The notes beneath the pieces were generated by a model. It did no database searches. It was not told the origin of the DNA and saw nothing but the letters and a program-made list of their open reading frames with translations. A program made the position numbers and the translations under genes. This document shows positions 17,507 to 26,290 of a stretch of 64,000 bases of DNA, piece after piece. Source of the DNA: an uncultured Clostridia bacterium (GTDB lineage Bacteria > Bacillota > Clostridia > Oscillospirales > Acutalibacteraceae); contig CANQDR010000008.1 in NCBI GenBank assembly GCA_947593615.1, positions 1 through 64,000 on the forward strand. Reading direction: 5' to 3'. Every line of letters begins with the position of its first letter. The first letter of the stretch is position 1.

Positions 17507-17567
17507 ATTATATACAATCTCAGTTTAAGAATAAAGCATTAAAGTAATTAAGATTTGATTAAGATTT
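17507..17567 (-). promoter_or_regulatory. Autoregulatory promoter region of the two-component system
   Basis: Two exact ATTAAGATTT repeats with 11-bp period (17547-17556, 17558-17567) lie just upstream of a weak -35 and a TATAAT -10 (minus strand, 17507-17512). Direct repeats one helical turn apart are the usual binding sites for OmpR-type regulators. Confidence 0.55.
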
Positions 17568-17607
17568 TAAGGTTTATCAATATTATAAGAAAATTTTCCT
17601 GCTAAAA

Positions 17608-17639
17608 TACCGCCTGAGCATATATTACTCAAGCGGTAC
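17608..17639 (-). terminator. Hairpin after the small membrane protein gene
   Basis: TACCGC-CTGAG / CTCA-AGCGGTA stem with one mismatch, followed on the minus strand by TTTTAGC. Moderate terminator. Confidence 0.5.
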
Positions 17640-17694
17640 ATTATTTATAAAATATATACGTTTACGATAAAAGTTGTGACTGTGACTTGCTATG

Positions 17695-18327
17695 TCAATT
17701 ATCATCTGCTTTTTTAATATATCTTATTAAGAAAGCTTTAAGTAAAGCAAGGCTTCCTATACTTACAATAAAAGATAATAACAATGTATTAATTGAAAAT
17801 ATTAAAACAGCTGAATTTTGTGAAATATTTTGTAAAAAAAGCTTTGCTACAACGATGCCACACACACCTCCTAAAAGAGGAAACGAAAGTGATTTCTTAA
17901 TGATTGACTTCACATTATATTTGTCCGATTTTATATTAAAATAAACTATCAATATAAAAAAACAAATACATAAAAATAAAAGAACTAAGAAGATTAAAGC
18001 TAAAATCCAATTATCGCTTATTTGCAATGATATAATTCTGTAAGAAGCCATATTTAATATTATTGCAATATATAAGAAAGTGAGACCATCGCATAAAAAT
18101 CGTGATATTTTAGCCTTTCGGAATTTTATTATAAGAATACAAAATACTGTGCTGATTGCAATATTGAAAAATGAAATTAAACATACTAACAGTAAAGAAA
18201 ACGTTCCTATAAAGCATAACGCAATACTTAATATCCAAATTACTATAAGTCTTATTATGCATTGTTTTATTCTGAAAGGAGTATAATTATAATCCAGAAA
18301 TGACATAATATTTTGCTTGTTTACCAT
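17695..18327 (-). CDS. Unknown integral membrane protein
   Basis: 210 residues with about six hydrophobic segments (around 25-50, 50-70, 82-100, 105-130, 145-170, 172-200) and short charged loops such as KFRKAKISR and NIKSDKYNVKS; the tail is KKADDN. Very AT-rich codons (Ile/Leu/Phe dominate). No family was recognised. It is monocistronic, downstream-facing from an apparently gene-free 380-bp stretch. Length and layout would suit a small exporter accessory or stress protein, but no function can be supported. Confidence 0.65.
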   Translation of the reverse strand: MVNKQNIMSFLDYNYTPFRIKQCIIRLIVIWILSIALCFIGTFSLLLVCLISFFNIAISTVFCILIIKFRKAKISRFLCDGLTFLYIAIILNMASYRIISLQISDNWILALIFLVLLFLCICFFILIVYFNIKSDKYNVKSIIKKSLSFPLLGGVCGIVVAKLFLQNISQNSAVLIFSINTLLLSFIVSIGSLALLKAFLIRYIKKADDN

Positions 18328-18705
18328 AGTCTGTTTACACCTTATTTGACACAGTTCTTGTTATTTTGGGTTACGTGGTTACATCAGAACAATCGGCTTG
18401 TTTATTCTGCAACTTCATCGCCTTTTAATCCTAAACCTGAAACTATCATAATATTATCACAACTTGCTTATGATGTCTATATTTACATCAAATCAGCAGT
18501 ATGGCGTTATTTCATCAGGAAATATAAATAAAAAAACATAGCGACAAATTTGACAATTAATTAAAAATTATTTTTCTATATATTTTAAAACTAAATATAT
18601 CTTTCTTTCATTACAAAAAGTATTCAAGTTCACATTTTTCTGTACATTCTCATAAAATCCGATATATAAAATACGGCAGTCGTTTGACTGCCTTCGTATT
18701 TTAAA
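18328..18705. other. Gene-poor stretch ending in a terminator
   Basis: A plus-strand frame (18313-18531) covers part of it but overlaps the neighbouring gene start and has no ribosome site. The only clear element is the hairpin AAATACGGCAGTC/GACTGCCTTCGTATTT at 18668-18702, a terminator for the acetyltransferase gene on the minus strand. Confidence 0.6.
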
Positions 18706-19158
18706 TTAAAGCTTCGCACAAAATATTCCCGACGTTTCTCCCCACGGGTGGTAACCTGTTGCAATACGATCAAACCCGTAATGCTCGTAATATCCTACGT
18801 GGTCTGAACATAAATATAGATTTCTGAATCCTGCTTTCACACAATCATCTTTTGCCTTTTTTATCAGCAAATTACCATAAGCGTTTCCTCTGCAATCTTC
18901 TTCAATAAAAAGGGCGCATAAATACGGATACAAGTCCATACGGCTTACAAAGTCGTTTGTTATAACGCCTGCACAGCCGATTATTCTGTCACCTTTACAA
19001 AGCAAATACCACTGTGGCAAAGGATTTTCAGCATTAATACAGCTATTTATGCAGTCTTCATAAACAGGCTTGCTCTCATTTGTTGCCCAATGTTTCTGGA
19101 AATACTTGATCGCTCTGTCTGCAAATTCAGGATTTTCTCTGACTGATATAACTTGCAT
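18706..19158 (-). CDS. GNAT-family N-acetyltransferase
   Basis: 150 residues from the ATG at 19158, chosen because AGAGG lies 7 nt upstream. The acetyl-CoA site is the segment LCALFIEEDCRGNAYGNLLIKKAKDD (R/Q-x-x-G-x-G/A loop RGNAYG), preceded by strand CAGVITNDF and followed by FRNLYLCSDHVGYYEHYGF, where Tyr is the usual general acid. The target is unknown. It stands alone between two terminators. Confidence 0.88.
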   Translation of the reverse strand: MQVISVRENPEFADRAIKYFQKHWATNESKPVYEDCINSCINAENPLPQWYLLCKGDRIIGCAGVITNDFVSRMDLYPYLCALFIEEDCRGNAYGNLLIKKAKDDCVKAGFRNLYLCSDHVGYYEHYGFDRIATGYHPWGETSGIFCAKL

Positions 19159-19244
19159 ATAATTACCTCTTTTCAACTAATATAATAATATTTTAAATGA
19201 TGTTAAACATTATTTCCACCTTAATCTTTTTTATAAAAAAATTA

Positions 19245-19263
19245 GAGCCGATAAAATCGGCTC
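19245..19263 (-). terminator. Terminator after the CD3324-family gene
   Basis: GAGCCGA-TAAAA-TCGGCTC hairpin; the minus strand continues with TAATTTTTTTAT. Confidence 0.8.
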
Positions 19264-19273
19264 AACTTTTTCT

Positions 19274-19552
19274 TTATCTATATTTTGATTTATTTTTGTA
19301 GATTATACGCTGTATGCTTTTTTCGGAAAGGAAGTACTTTTCTGCCAATTCAGATATTTTCATACCCTTTTGATGATCCCGAAAAATCAAACTGTTGCGT
19401 TTTTGCAGTTCATTTCTGATATTTGTGTTTTTGCCCCAGCAACATCTTTCACCCTTTTTTCTGGGGACATAAATACTCTCTCCGTCAACATACTGCTGAA
19501 TTACCTTAATTATTTCTTCTGGCAGAATATCATCTGCTCTCTTATAGCTCAT
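19274..19552 (-). CDS. CD3324-family small DNA-binding protein
   Basis: A 92-residue protein of the clostridial CD3324 family (Mor-activator-like). The N-terminus MSYKRADDILPEEIIKVIQQ and YVDGESIYVPRKKGERCCWG are hallmarks; the C-terminal part GMKISELAEKYFLSEKSIQRII is a helix-turn-helix. It probably acts as a small transcription regulator. It is single and terminated by its own hairpin. The 410-bp spacer upstream shows no gene. Confidence 0.85.
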   Translation of the reverse strand: MSYKRADDILPEEIIKVIQQYVDGESIYVPRKKGERCCWGKNTNIRNELQKRNSLIFRDHQKGMKISELAEKYFLSEKSIQRIIYKNKSKYR

Positions 19553-19966
19553 GTTTGCCTCCTAAAAATAAAAAATAATTTTAGGTACAGCATGGCTATA
19601 ACAAACTATTTATTTTTTGCAATAGCCAATACTATGCAAAAATAACATATCTTTTCAAAACCTTTCCCACCTTTCAGGCTGAATTATCAAGGTCATTTTA
19701 ACATAATAAATACAAAAAATCAACAAATATTTATTTTTACTGCAATATGGTTTTATGCCAAACACCGTTTGTAAACGAGATAAGATTCTATTACAGACTT
19801 TGTGATAAACAAATGCCATACAGCAAAAAACTTATGCTTTTTTATGACATAGCACGAAGTATAATGCCAAATATGACGTAAGTATTGTTACAACTTTATA
19901 AGTGTTTAGTATTAGTATTAGTTGCATTTGCAATAAAATATGATATAATTATTTCGGAGGCAGGTT
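19553..19966. other. Gene-free stretch with promoter of the smr operon
   Basis: AT-rich. TTGCAT (19922-19927), 16-bp spacer and TATAAT (19944-19949) form a plausible plus-strand promoter just before the Smr gene. A motif like ATGCCAAA occurs at about 19754 and 19866, of unknown meaning. Confidence 0.5.
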
Positions 19967-20209
19967 ATGTCATATTCAATACAAATAGATTTGCACGGAC
20001 AAACAATTGAAAGTGCGCGAAAAATACTTACAAACCGTCTTAAAGCCCTGCCGAGTGACGTTCGAGAGGTAGTGGTGGTTCACGGATACCACAGGGGAAC
20101 TTCACTGCAAAATATGGTACGCTGTTACAAGCATCCGAAAATTGAGCGTAAAATTCTGGGACTCAATCAGGGAAGTACGATTTTTATAATCAAAAAACCT
20201 AACACATAA
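19967..20209 (+). CDS. Smr domain protein
   Basis: An 80-residue stand-alone Smr domain, the nicking-type nuclease/nucleic-acid-binding module also found at the end of MutS2. The two signatures are present: IDLHGQTIESA (DLHG) and VVHGYHRGTSLQNMV (HGxHxG). RBS CGGAGG. First gene of an operon with a Crp-like regulator (13 bp downstream) and a patatin. Its role here is unknown. Confidence 0.88.
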   Translation: MSYSIQIDLHGQTIESARKILTNRLKALPSDVREVVVVHGYHRGTSLQNMVRCYKHPKIERKILGLNQGSTIFIIKKPNT

Positions 20210-20221
20210 TAAGGAGCAGTA

Positions 20222-20929
20222 ATGAAAAACTTCATAGAATTGTTTAATGATGAGCATATTGCAAAGCTCAGACAGCAAATTTTGTTTTCAGGACTCAGCG
20301 ACCACGAAATTTTTATGTTTATTCAATACTCAAAACCCCTTTATGAATTTCTGAAGGGGGGACAATCTATAAGAATAGACGGAAAATACAGCCATATGAT
20401 CGGAATGGTATTTTCGGGAAGCACCTATGTTCACAGCGTTGATTATGAGGGCAATAAGACACTTCTTAAAGCAATAGACAACGGTGAGACCAGCGGTACT
20501 CTTTATGCAATGTTTGATTACTATAATTCGCTTATAGAGTTTACTGCAAAGGAGGACAGCGATATTCTTTTGATGGCCCCTGACACGCTTTTCATTGTTG
20601 AGGAAAAGCTTGCTGTAATTCAGCAAAAAATACTTGTCAATATGATTGCGTCGCAAAGGCAAAGCTTTCTTGATATTTCAGAACATCTTGCCTGTCTTTC
20701 ACAGCGCAGTATAAAAAGCAAGGTTTTACGGCTTCTTAAAATATACTGTGAAAAAGAACATTCCTATTCATTTTCCATACCGTTTTCAAGGGAAGAGCTT
20801 GCAAACTACCTTGCTGTTGACAGAGCTTCTCTTTCGCGCGCTCTGGGTGAAATGAAAAATGACGGAATAATTGATTTTAAACGAAATAACTTTACCATAC
20901 TTAAAACAAATTCCTTTAAATACAATTAA
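20222..20929 (+). CDS. Crp/Fnr-family transcription regulator
   Basis: 235 residues: a cyclic-nucleotide-binding-like beta-barrel (about 20-125, with GMVFSGSTYV), a long dimer helix (about 130-160) and a C-terminal winged helix (about 165-225) with IPFSREELANYLAVDRASLSRALGEM, the standard Crp/Fnr recognition helix. No cysteine pattern for an iron-sulfur cluster as in Fnr. RBS AAGGAG. It sits between smr and the patatin gene and is co-transcribed with both. The effector is unknown. Confidence 0.92.
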   Translation: MKNFIELFNDEHIAKLRQQILFSGLSDHEIFMFIQYSKPLYEFLKGGQSIRIDGKYSHMIGMVFSGSTYVHSVDYEGNKTLLKAIDNGETSGTLYAMFDYYNSLIEFTAKEDSDILLMAPDTLFIVEEKLAVIQQKILVNMIASQRQSFLDISEHLACLSQRSIKSKVLRLLKIYCEKEHSYSFSIPFSREELANYLAVDRASLSRALGEMKNDGIIDFKRNNFTILKTNSFKYN

Positions 20930-20962
20930 GATTAATAAGATTAAACGGTGGTGTTAATTTAT

Positions 20963-21829
20963 ATGGATTTCAGAACGGAAAAGTCTGCAATAATACTTGA
21001 GGGAGGAGCTTTGCGGAGTTTTTTTACCTGCGGAGTTCTTGATGTTTTTATGGAAAACAACATCTACTTTCCATGCGTATGCGGAGTTTCTGCAGGTTCT
21101 CTCTGTGGTATAAACTACCTTTCAAAACAAATCGGACGTACAGCAAAAGTAAATCTTGATTACGTAAACGATAAGCGGTATCTGAGCCTGCGCAGTTTGA
21201 TAAAAGATAAAATGATATTTAATTTTGATTTTCTCTTTGGTGAAATCAGCCATAAGCTTGTACCCCTTGATTATGACGCATTTTATAACAGCGAGCAAAA
21301 TTTTGTTGCTTTTACAACAGACTGCGAAACAGGCAAAAGCGTTGCTCATGAAAAAAACATATGCGAGGATATTTTAACTGCGTGCAGAGCGTCAAGCAGT
21401 ATGCCCTTGCTTTCAAAAATCGTTGAGCTTGAGGGCAAAGAATACCTTGACGGAGGAGTATCAAACCCTATTCCTTATCAATGGGCATTTGAAAACGGAT
21501 ATGAAAAGGTTGTGCTTATCCTTACAAGAGATATTCATTACCGCAAGAAGCCGCTTTCACCGCTGATTAAAAAAGTCTATGCGCAAAAATACAAAGCGTA
21601 TCCAGAGCTTCTCGAAACTATATATAATATCCCTGACCACTACAACAGTCTTGCCGATGAAATTCTAAAGCTTGAAAAACAGAATAAAATATTTGTCATT
21701 AGACCCGAAGAACCTGTAAAGGTAAAACGAACGGAAAAGAATACCGAAAAGCTCAAAGCACTTTACAACACGGGCAGAGAAACCGGTGCAAAACAACTTG
21801 AACCTATGATTGAATATTTAATGGCATAA
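20963..21829 (+). CDS. Patatin-like phospholipase
   Basis: 288 residues from the ATG at 20963; a GTG at 20948 in frame lies on the ribosome-site-like GGTGGTG. Family motifs: oxyanion loop LEGGALRSFFTCGVLD, nucleophile elbow GVSAG (Ser about 45), and the catalytic Asp in DGGVSNPIPYQWA. This is the bacterial patatin/RssA group (acyl hydrolase, Ser-Asp dyad), similar to the YjjU branch. Last gene of the smr-crp-patatin operon. Confidence 0.92.
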   Translation: MDFRTEKSAIILEGGALRSFFTCGVLDVFMENNIYFPCVCGVSAGSLCGINYLSKQIGRTAKVNLDYVNDKRYLSLRSLIKDKMIFNFDFLFGEISHKLVPLDYDAFYNSEQNFVAFTTDCETGKSVAHEKNICEDILTACRASSSMPLLSKIVELEGKEYLDGGVSNPIPYQWAFENGYEKVVLILTRDIHYRKKPLSPLIKKVYAQKYKAYPELLETIYNIPDHYNSLADEILKLEKQNKIFVIRPEEPVKVKRTEKNTEKLKALYNTGRETGAKQLEPMIEYLMA

Positions 21830-21924
21830 CCAAAAATCATTTAACACCCCCTGATAATTACATATTGCAAACTGATTTATGCAGCAAAATAAAATTTAAT
21901 CATAAATACATTTATAAATTAGTA

Positions 21925-21953
21925 TTGACTAACAAATATGTTCGTGATATAAT
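21925..21953 (+). promoter_or_regulatory. Promoter of the mntP riboswitch transcript
   Basis: TTGACT (21925-21930), 17-bp spacer, TATAAT (21948-21953). The transcript should start near 21960, exactly where the riboswitch begins. Confidence 0.8.
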
Positions 21954-21959
21954 TCTGAA

Positions 21960-22075
21960 AGATTAAGGGAGTAGTCGGCGCATAGTGCGTGATTAAGCCA
22001 ACATACTTGGGCATTGCTCATGGTTTAATATTAAATGACAAGACTTATCTGTAGCAGCAGATGGGTCTATTTTTA
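21960..22075 (+). ncRNA. yybP-ykoY manganese riboswitch with terminator platform
   Basis: The leader starts with GATTAAGGGAGTAG (conserved 5' GGGGAGUAG-like element), continues with CCAACATAC (conserved ACAUAC loop) and closes with GACAAGACTTATC, whose CTTATC can pair with the opening GATTAAG as P1. The 3' strand of P1 also pairs in an overlapping terminator, AGACTTATCTG/GCAGATGGGTCT then ATTTTTAT (22041-22075). Mn2+ binding would stabilise P1 and allow readthrough into mntP, the known logic for this class. Confidence 0.85.
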
Positions 22076-22111
22076 TCCTCTGTTGCTTACAATAGCAATG
22101 GGGGATTTTTT

Positions 22112-22675
22112 ATGGGTCTTTTAGAAATTTTCATTCTTGCTCTGGGATTGTCTATGGACGCTTTCGCAGTGTCCGTGTGCAAAGGACTTTCGGTCAGAAC
22201 GCTGAAAACTAAACACTGCCTGACTGCGGGGCTGTACTTCGGAGGATTTCAGGCAGGAATGCCGCTTTTGGGATTTTTGCTCGGAAAACAGTTTGAATGG
22301 CTGATTACAAGCGTTGACCATTGGATAGCCTTTGTTCTGCTTGGACTTATCGGTGCAAATATGATAAGAGAGTCATTAGGAAAACCCGACGAACTTGACG
22401 ACTCATTCTCTCCTAAGACAATGCTTCCGCTGGCAATTGCAACAAGCATTGACGCACTTGCAGTAGGCGTTACATTTGCGTGCCTGAATGTAGATATAAT
22501 TCCTGCCATAAGCTTTATCGGTGCAACAACATTTGTTTTGTCGGCGGCAGGGGTAAAAATCGGCAATGTTTTCGGCGTTAAATTCAAATCAAAAGCCGAG
22601 TTTGCAGGAGGAGCAGTTTTAATTTTAATGGGACTTAAAATACTGCTTGAACACTTGGAAATTATCAAATTCTGA
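22112..22675 (+). CDS. mntP: Manganese efflux pump MntP
   Basis: 187 residues from the ATG at 22112 (GGGGGA upstream); a longer frame begins inside the riboswitch. Six helices in two homologous halves, each with the conserved Asp segment: [15 protein letters not shown] (about 11-25) and [14 protein letters not shown] (about 107-120). It exports Mn2+ and is placed directly behind a Mn-sensing riboswitch, the standard arrangement. Confidence 0.95.
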   Translation: MGLLEIFILALGLSMDAFAVSVCKGLSVRTLKTKHCLTAGLYFGGFQAGMPLLGFLLGKQFEWLITSVDHWIAFVLLGLIGANMIRESLGKPDELDDSFSPKTMLPLAIATSIDALAVGVTFACLNVDIIPAISFIGATTFVLSAAGVKIGNVFGVKFKSKAEFAGGAVLILMGLKILLEHLEIIKF

Positions 22676-22731
22676 TTACATATAAATCGGAGCGGTCTTG
22701 CGACCACCCCTTATCTTATGGCATTTTAAAA

Positions 22732-23679
22732 CTAATTTACCTTATTGCTCGGAGTTCCGTTAAAGAAATTTTTTATATTATCGGCAACAATATTCATCAG
22801 ACTTATTCTTGTTTCAACGGGCGCCCAAGCAATGTGCGGCGTCATAATACAATTTTTTGCATCCATCAGTATGCAGTTTTCCTCCATAGGTTCAACTCTA
22901 AGAGTATCTATAGCCGCGCCTCCAAGATGTCCGCATTGCAGAGAATCATACAAATCGCGCTCAACCATCACTCCTCCTCTTGCAGTATTTACAAAAAGCG
23001 CGCCCTTTTTCATTTTTGCAAAAGCATTTTTATCAAACATATTTTCAGACTCGGAATTTAACGGACAATGCACGCTTATTATATCGCTTTTTTCAAGCAG
23101 TTCGTCAAAACCTACAAAGGTTACATTCTCCGCCTTTTTAGGTGAACGATTATAGGCAATTACATTCATATCAAACGCATTTGCAATTTTTGCAACCGCT
23201 CTGCCTATGTTTCCGAACCCGACAATCCCCATGGTTCTGCCCGAAAGCTCTCCGAGCGGATATACAAAAGGCGAAAATGTCTTGCTTCGTTTCCAAAGAC
23301 CGTCGTGTACATATTTATTATAATTTGCAGTATTGTTAAAATGCTCAAGTATCAATGCAAATGTATGCTGTGCAACTGCATTTGTAGAGTAAGAACCTGC
23401 ATTACAGACAGTTATTCCGTGTTCTGCACAGTAATCAATGTCTATGTTATTATATCCAGTTGCAAACAAACCGATATACTTCAGATTTTTTGCAAGCCTG
23501 AGCGTATTTTCGTCAAGCTGAGTTTTGTTGCACACCACTATATCTGCATCTGCAATTTTTTCCGCAACCTCATCATATTTTAAAAGACCGTACTCGGACA
23601 CATCACCGAATTGTTTAAGAATATCGGCGTTTACAATGTCATCAAGTACGGTCTGGGCGTCAGTCAAAACAATTTTCAT
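22732..23679 (-). CDS. D-isomer specific 2-hydroxyacid dehydrogenase
   Basis: 315 residues from the ATG at 23679 (GAGGTGATTTT upstream). NAD-binding domain with GIVGFGNIGRAVAKIANAF (GxGxxG), and catalytic residues of the family: Arg in NTARGGVMVE, Glu in DTLRVEPM and His in TPHIAWAP. Most like glycerate/hydroxypyruvate reductases that reduce a 2-keto acid with NAD(P)H. Exact substrate cannot be told. Single gene, convergent with mntP. Confidence 0.92.
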   Translation of the reverse strand: MKIVLTDAQTVLDDIVNADILKQFGDVSEYGLLKYDEVAEKIADADIVVCNKTQLDENTLRLAKNLKYIGLFATGYNNIDIDYCAEHGITVCNAGSYSTNAVAQHTFALILEHFNNTANYNKYVHDGLWKRSKTFSPFVYPLGELSGRTMGIVGFGNIGRAVAKIANAFDMNVIAYNRSPKKAENVTFVGFDELLEKSDIISVHCPLNSESENMFDKNAFAKMKKGALFVNTARGGVMVERDLYDSLQCGHLGGAAIDTLRVEPMEENCILMDAKNCIMTPHIAWAPVETRISLMNIVADNIKNFFNGTPSNKVN

Positions 23680-23775
23680 AAAATCACCTCTTGTTATTAA
23701 TACATTATACATTAAAAATTTACAACTTGCAATTACGGAGAAGGTAATTTATAATTATATATCGGAGGTATGAAG

Positions 23776-24483
23776 ATGTATAAAAATTATCTTTTTGATT
23801 TAGACGGAACACTTCTTCCTATGGATATGGAGCAGTTTACAAAGCTTTATTTCGGTTCTTTGTGTAAAAGATTTGTACCTGTTCTTAAAGTGGACGCAGA
23901 CACGCTTGTCAAGGCAGTATGGAAAGGTACGGGCGCAATGGCAAAAAACGATAACTCAATGCTCAATAAAGATATATTCTGGAAAACAGCGTCTGACATC
24001 TGCAATATGGATTTAACGCCGTATATAGAGCAATTTGATGATTATTATAAAAATGAGTTTATCTTTGCAAAGCAGGCTACGGGATTTACTCCGTATGCAA
24101 ATAAATGCGTCGATTATATAAAGAAAAACGGGGGCAGGCTTATTGCCGCGACAAATCCGATTTTTCCTAAAATTGCAACGTACAGACGCCTTGAATGGGC
24201 AGGGGTTTCTCCAGAGGATTTTGAATTTATTACGACTTATGAGAACTCAGGCTGCTGCAAGCCGAATTTAAAATATTTTGAAATGATATGCGATAAATGC
24301 GGCATAAATCCCGAAGAAAGCATTATGATTGGCAATGATGTTGACGAGGACCTTTGTTCGGCACAGCTCGGATTTGATACATATCTTGTTACCGATTGCA
24401 TTGTAAACCGTGAAAATAAAGATTATTCAAACTTTAAAAACGGAAGCTTTGAAAGCTTTTACAAATTCCTGACTGAAAATTGA
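23776..24483 (+). CDS. HAD-superfamily hydrolase
   Basis: 235 residues; the second ATG (23776) is chosen because GGAGG lies 7 nt upstream. Motif I FDLDGTLL (nucleophile Asp), motif II AATNP near residue 120, motif III Lys in CCKPNLKYFE, and motif IV MIGNDVDEDLCSA. A helical cap sits between motifs I and II (subclass I). A phosphatase of unknown substrate. Monocistronic, divergent from the dehydrogenase gene. Confidence 0.9.
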   Translation: MYKNYLFDLDGTLLPMDMEQFTKLYFGSLCKRFVPVLKVDADTLVKAVWKGTGAMAKNDNSMLNKDIFWKTASDICNMDLTPYIEQFDDYYKNEFIFAKQATGFTPYANKCVDYIKKNGGRLIAATNPIFPKIATYRRLEWAGVSPEDFEFITTYENSGCCKPNLKYFEMICDKCGINPEESIMIGNDVDEDLCSAQLGFDTYLVTDCIVNRENKDYSNFKNGSFESFYKFLTEN

Positions 24484-24510
24484 CAATAATAAAGCAGATT
24501 ACAAAATTAT

Positions 24511-24563
24511 GCGCACCCAATTTGTTAGACATTGCGATATAATGTTTAACAAATTGGGTGCGC
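24511..24563. terminator. Long bidirectional hairpin between convergent genes
   Basis: Arms of 23 nt (GCGCACCCAATTTGTTAGAC... and its complement, one mismatch) around a 7-nt loop. It serves both the HAD gene and the membrane protein gene. The inner sequence TGTTAGACAT resembles the hairpin at 13018-13058. Confidence 0.75.
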
Positions 24564-24587
24564 TTTAAATTAGTCGCGGGTTATAAA

Positions 24588-25418
24588 CTAAATAAATGCA
24601 AAAAGTAAAAAAGAAACAGCAAACAAAATAAAAGTTATTATTTGCATTATATTAAGGTTTTTAAGAAAATTATCCGTGGGTGGTTTTTCGCCTGTTTTAT
24701 TTTCATATCTTTTACATTCATAAATTATTCCTACGAAAACAATAATTATATATATTGCAAAGATAATATAAAACAAATAATAAAACCTTAGTACTTTAAC
24801 ATTCAAATATTTAATTAATAAACATAATAAAAAACATGCACCTGCAGATAGGGGGGATAGCAGGCTCGTTCTTTTTATTTGTTCATAATCCGTTGCGTGC
24901 AATTGAAAATTTTCATAGTAAAGTATCTCTTTATTTCCGTTTCTTTTATTATATCTAAAAACAGATATGAATTTTATAATAAAAACAATGCCCAGAAAAA
25001 TAGTCATCAACATAGAAAATAGTATATTTCCTATAAGAGTATCATCATTCATATTTTCAAGATTATATGCTATCATTGTAGGAACTGTTGATATAGGATA
25101 CCATATTAATGTTAATGGAATAAAAATTATTTTTCTTATGTTGCAATTCATATATTCCCGTGATGCCAGAATTGCTAATATTATAGAAATACTCCAAAAT
25201 ATAATAAACGGAATCAACTCAAAAAATGACGATGTTTTAAAAAAATTCAAATATGGAACCATTAATAAATAAACACTTGAAAAAAATACATCATCACAAC
25301 AATTTATAATATCGTAAATTATATTTATTGCAGTAGAAAGAAAGGTGAAACTCATTAAAAATATTTCTATTAAATATATAATTTTAACTTTTTTATTGAT
25401 TTCCCCATTTGTTTTCAT
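24588..25418 (-). CDS. Unknown multi-pass membrane protein (paralog 1)
   Basis: 276 residues with about seven hydrophobic helices. It is clearly homologous to the protein at 26291-27079: shared blocks NFQL(H)A--Y-QI-RT before helix 5, IKYLNV/FKYLGL, a charged ECK/DCK loop, and the ending PPT(D/N)NFLK-L-IMQII--LF--SF. No family was recognised. Very AT-rich. The cytosolic loop ENFQLHATDYEQIKRTS and the C-terminal PPTDNFLKNL look like the conserved functional parts. Confidence 0.7.
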   Translation of the reverse strand: MKTNGEINKKVKIIYLIEIFLMSFTFLSTAINIIYDIINCCDDVFFSSVYLLMVPYLNFFKTSSFFELIPFIIFWSISIILAILASREYMNCNIRKIIFIPLTLIWYPISTVPTMIAYNLENMNDDTLIGNILFSMLMTIFLGIVFIIKFISVFRYNKRNGNKEILYYENFQLHATDYEQIKRTSLLSPLSAGACFLLCLLIKYLNVKVLRFYYLFYIIFAIYIIIVFVGIIYECKRYENKTGEKPPTDNFLKNLNIMQIITFILFAVSFLLFAFI

Positions 25419-25550
25419 TTTTCTTACCCCAATATAGATTAAGACTATAAGTTACTGCAATCTTATAAAACTATTCAAAAAATTAAAGTTGATATAATCT
25501 TTGATGTTATTACACAAAACCGCTCCCGTCTTAAGGAAATAAATAAAATA

Positions 25551-25979
25551 TTAATAATACTCTAAATCATCAATTCTTTTTATTACATTTCCTAAAAGAA
25601 CTACCAGCAATGCATGATATGAAATATTCAGTATAGCAATAAACCCATCTAGCGGCAAAGCACAAGAAAAGAAATCTAAAAATAATAATATAACCTGAAT
25701 AATATAAAGACCTTTACGTTTATAAAAATACGATAATAAAGGTAAAATGGTAAAGATTATAAGTTTAATAATAAGTATTATTGTTTCTATAACCTTCCAA
25801 TAAATATAAACTTCTTCTGTTTTTATATAAAATATATTTATAAAGCATGAATTAATATTAATAATTCTAAAATAATTATCAATATCATAATAATCAAAAA
25901 CACAATTTATTATCGTAAATACAGGAAGTAATAATGCACAAATGAGACTTAGGACAGAATAAACTTTAAATTTTCTCAT
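25551..25979 (-). CDS. Unknown small membrane protein
   Basis: 142 residues with about four hydrophobic segments (8-27, 65-85, 92-110, 113-135) and an acidic end (KRIDDLEYY). GGAGGATTTTTAT precedes the ATG. It lies between the two paralogous membrane genes, in the same orientation with 130- to 310-bp gaps. No homologue recognised. Confidence 0.6.
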   Translation of the reverse strand: MRKFKVYSVLSLICALLLPVFTIINCVFDYYDIDNYFRIININSCFINIFYIKTEEVYIYWKVIETIILIIKLIIFTILPLLSYFYKRKGLYIIQVILLFLDFFSCALPLDGFIAILNISYHALLVVLLGNVIKRIDDLEYY

Positions 25980-26290
25980 TATAAAAATCCTCCGACATAA
26001 TCACCGCATTAATAACAATTTTCTATACCTTTCTGCACGATTGAATATTATAACTATATCTAAATTATAATTATAATACTACAATAATTCAAGTGTTTTA
26101 TGCTTTATTTTACATTTTTCGATAAAAAATTACACCAATCTTCATGGCATCATTTTTATGATTTTATTGCCGTAGTTTAAAATTGAGTTTTGACAAGCGG
26201 ACAGCTTCCTTAAAAACAGAGCTGTCCGCTGTTTTTAATAAAAGGCGTTGTTCGTATAGGAAACACAAAGCTTTAGTTTTGTACTATAAC
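25980..26290. other. AT-rich spacer with a terminator
   Basis: No gene. GCGGACAGCT/AGCTGTCCGC hairpin at 26198-26236, with TGTTTTTAAT on the plus side; it lies downstream of the membrane gene at 26291-27079 and probably stops it. Confidence 0.7.

Noticed and set aside
18313-18531. 72-codon plus-strand frame
   Set aside because: Overlaps the start of a minus-strand gene, no ribosome site, no family resemblance.
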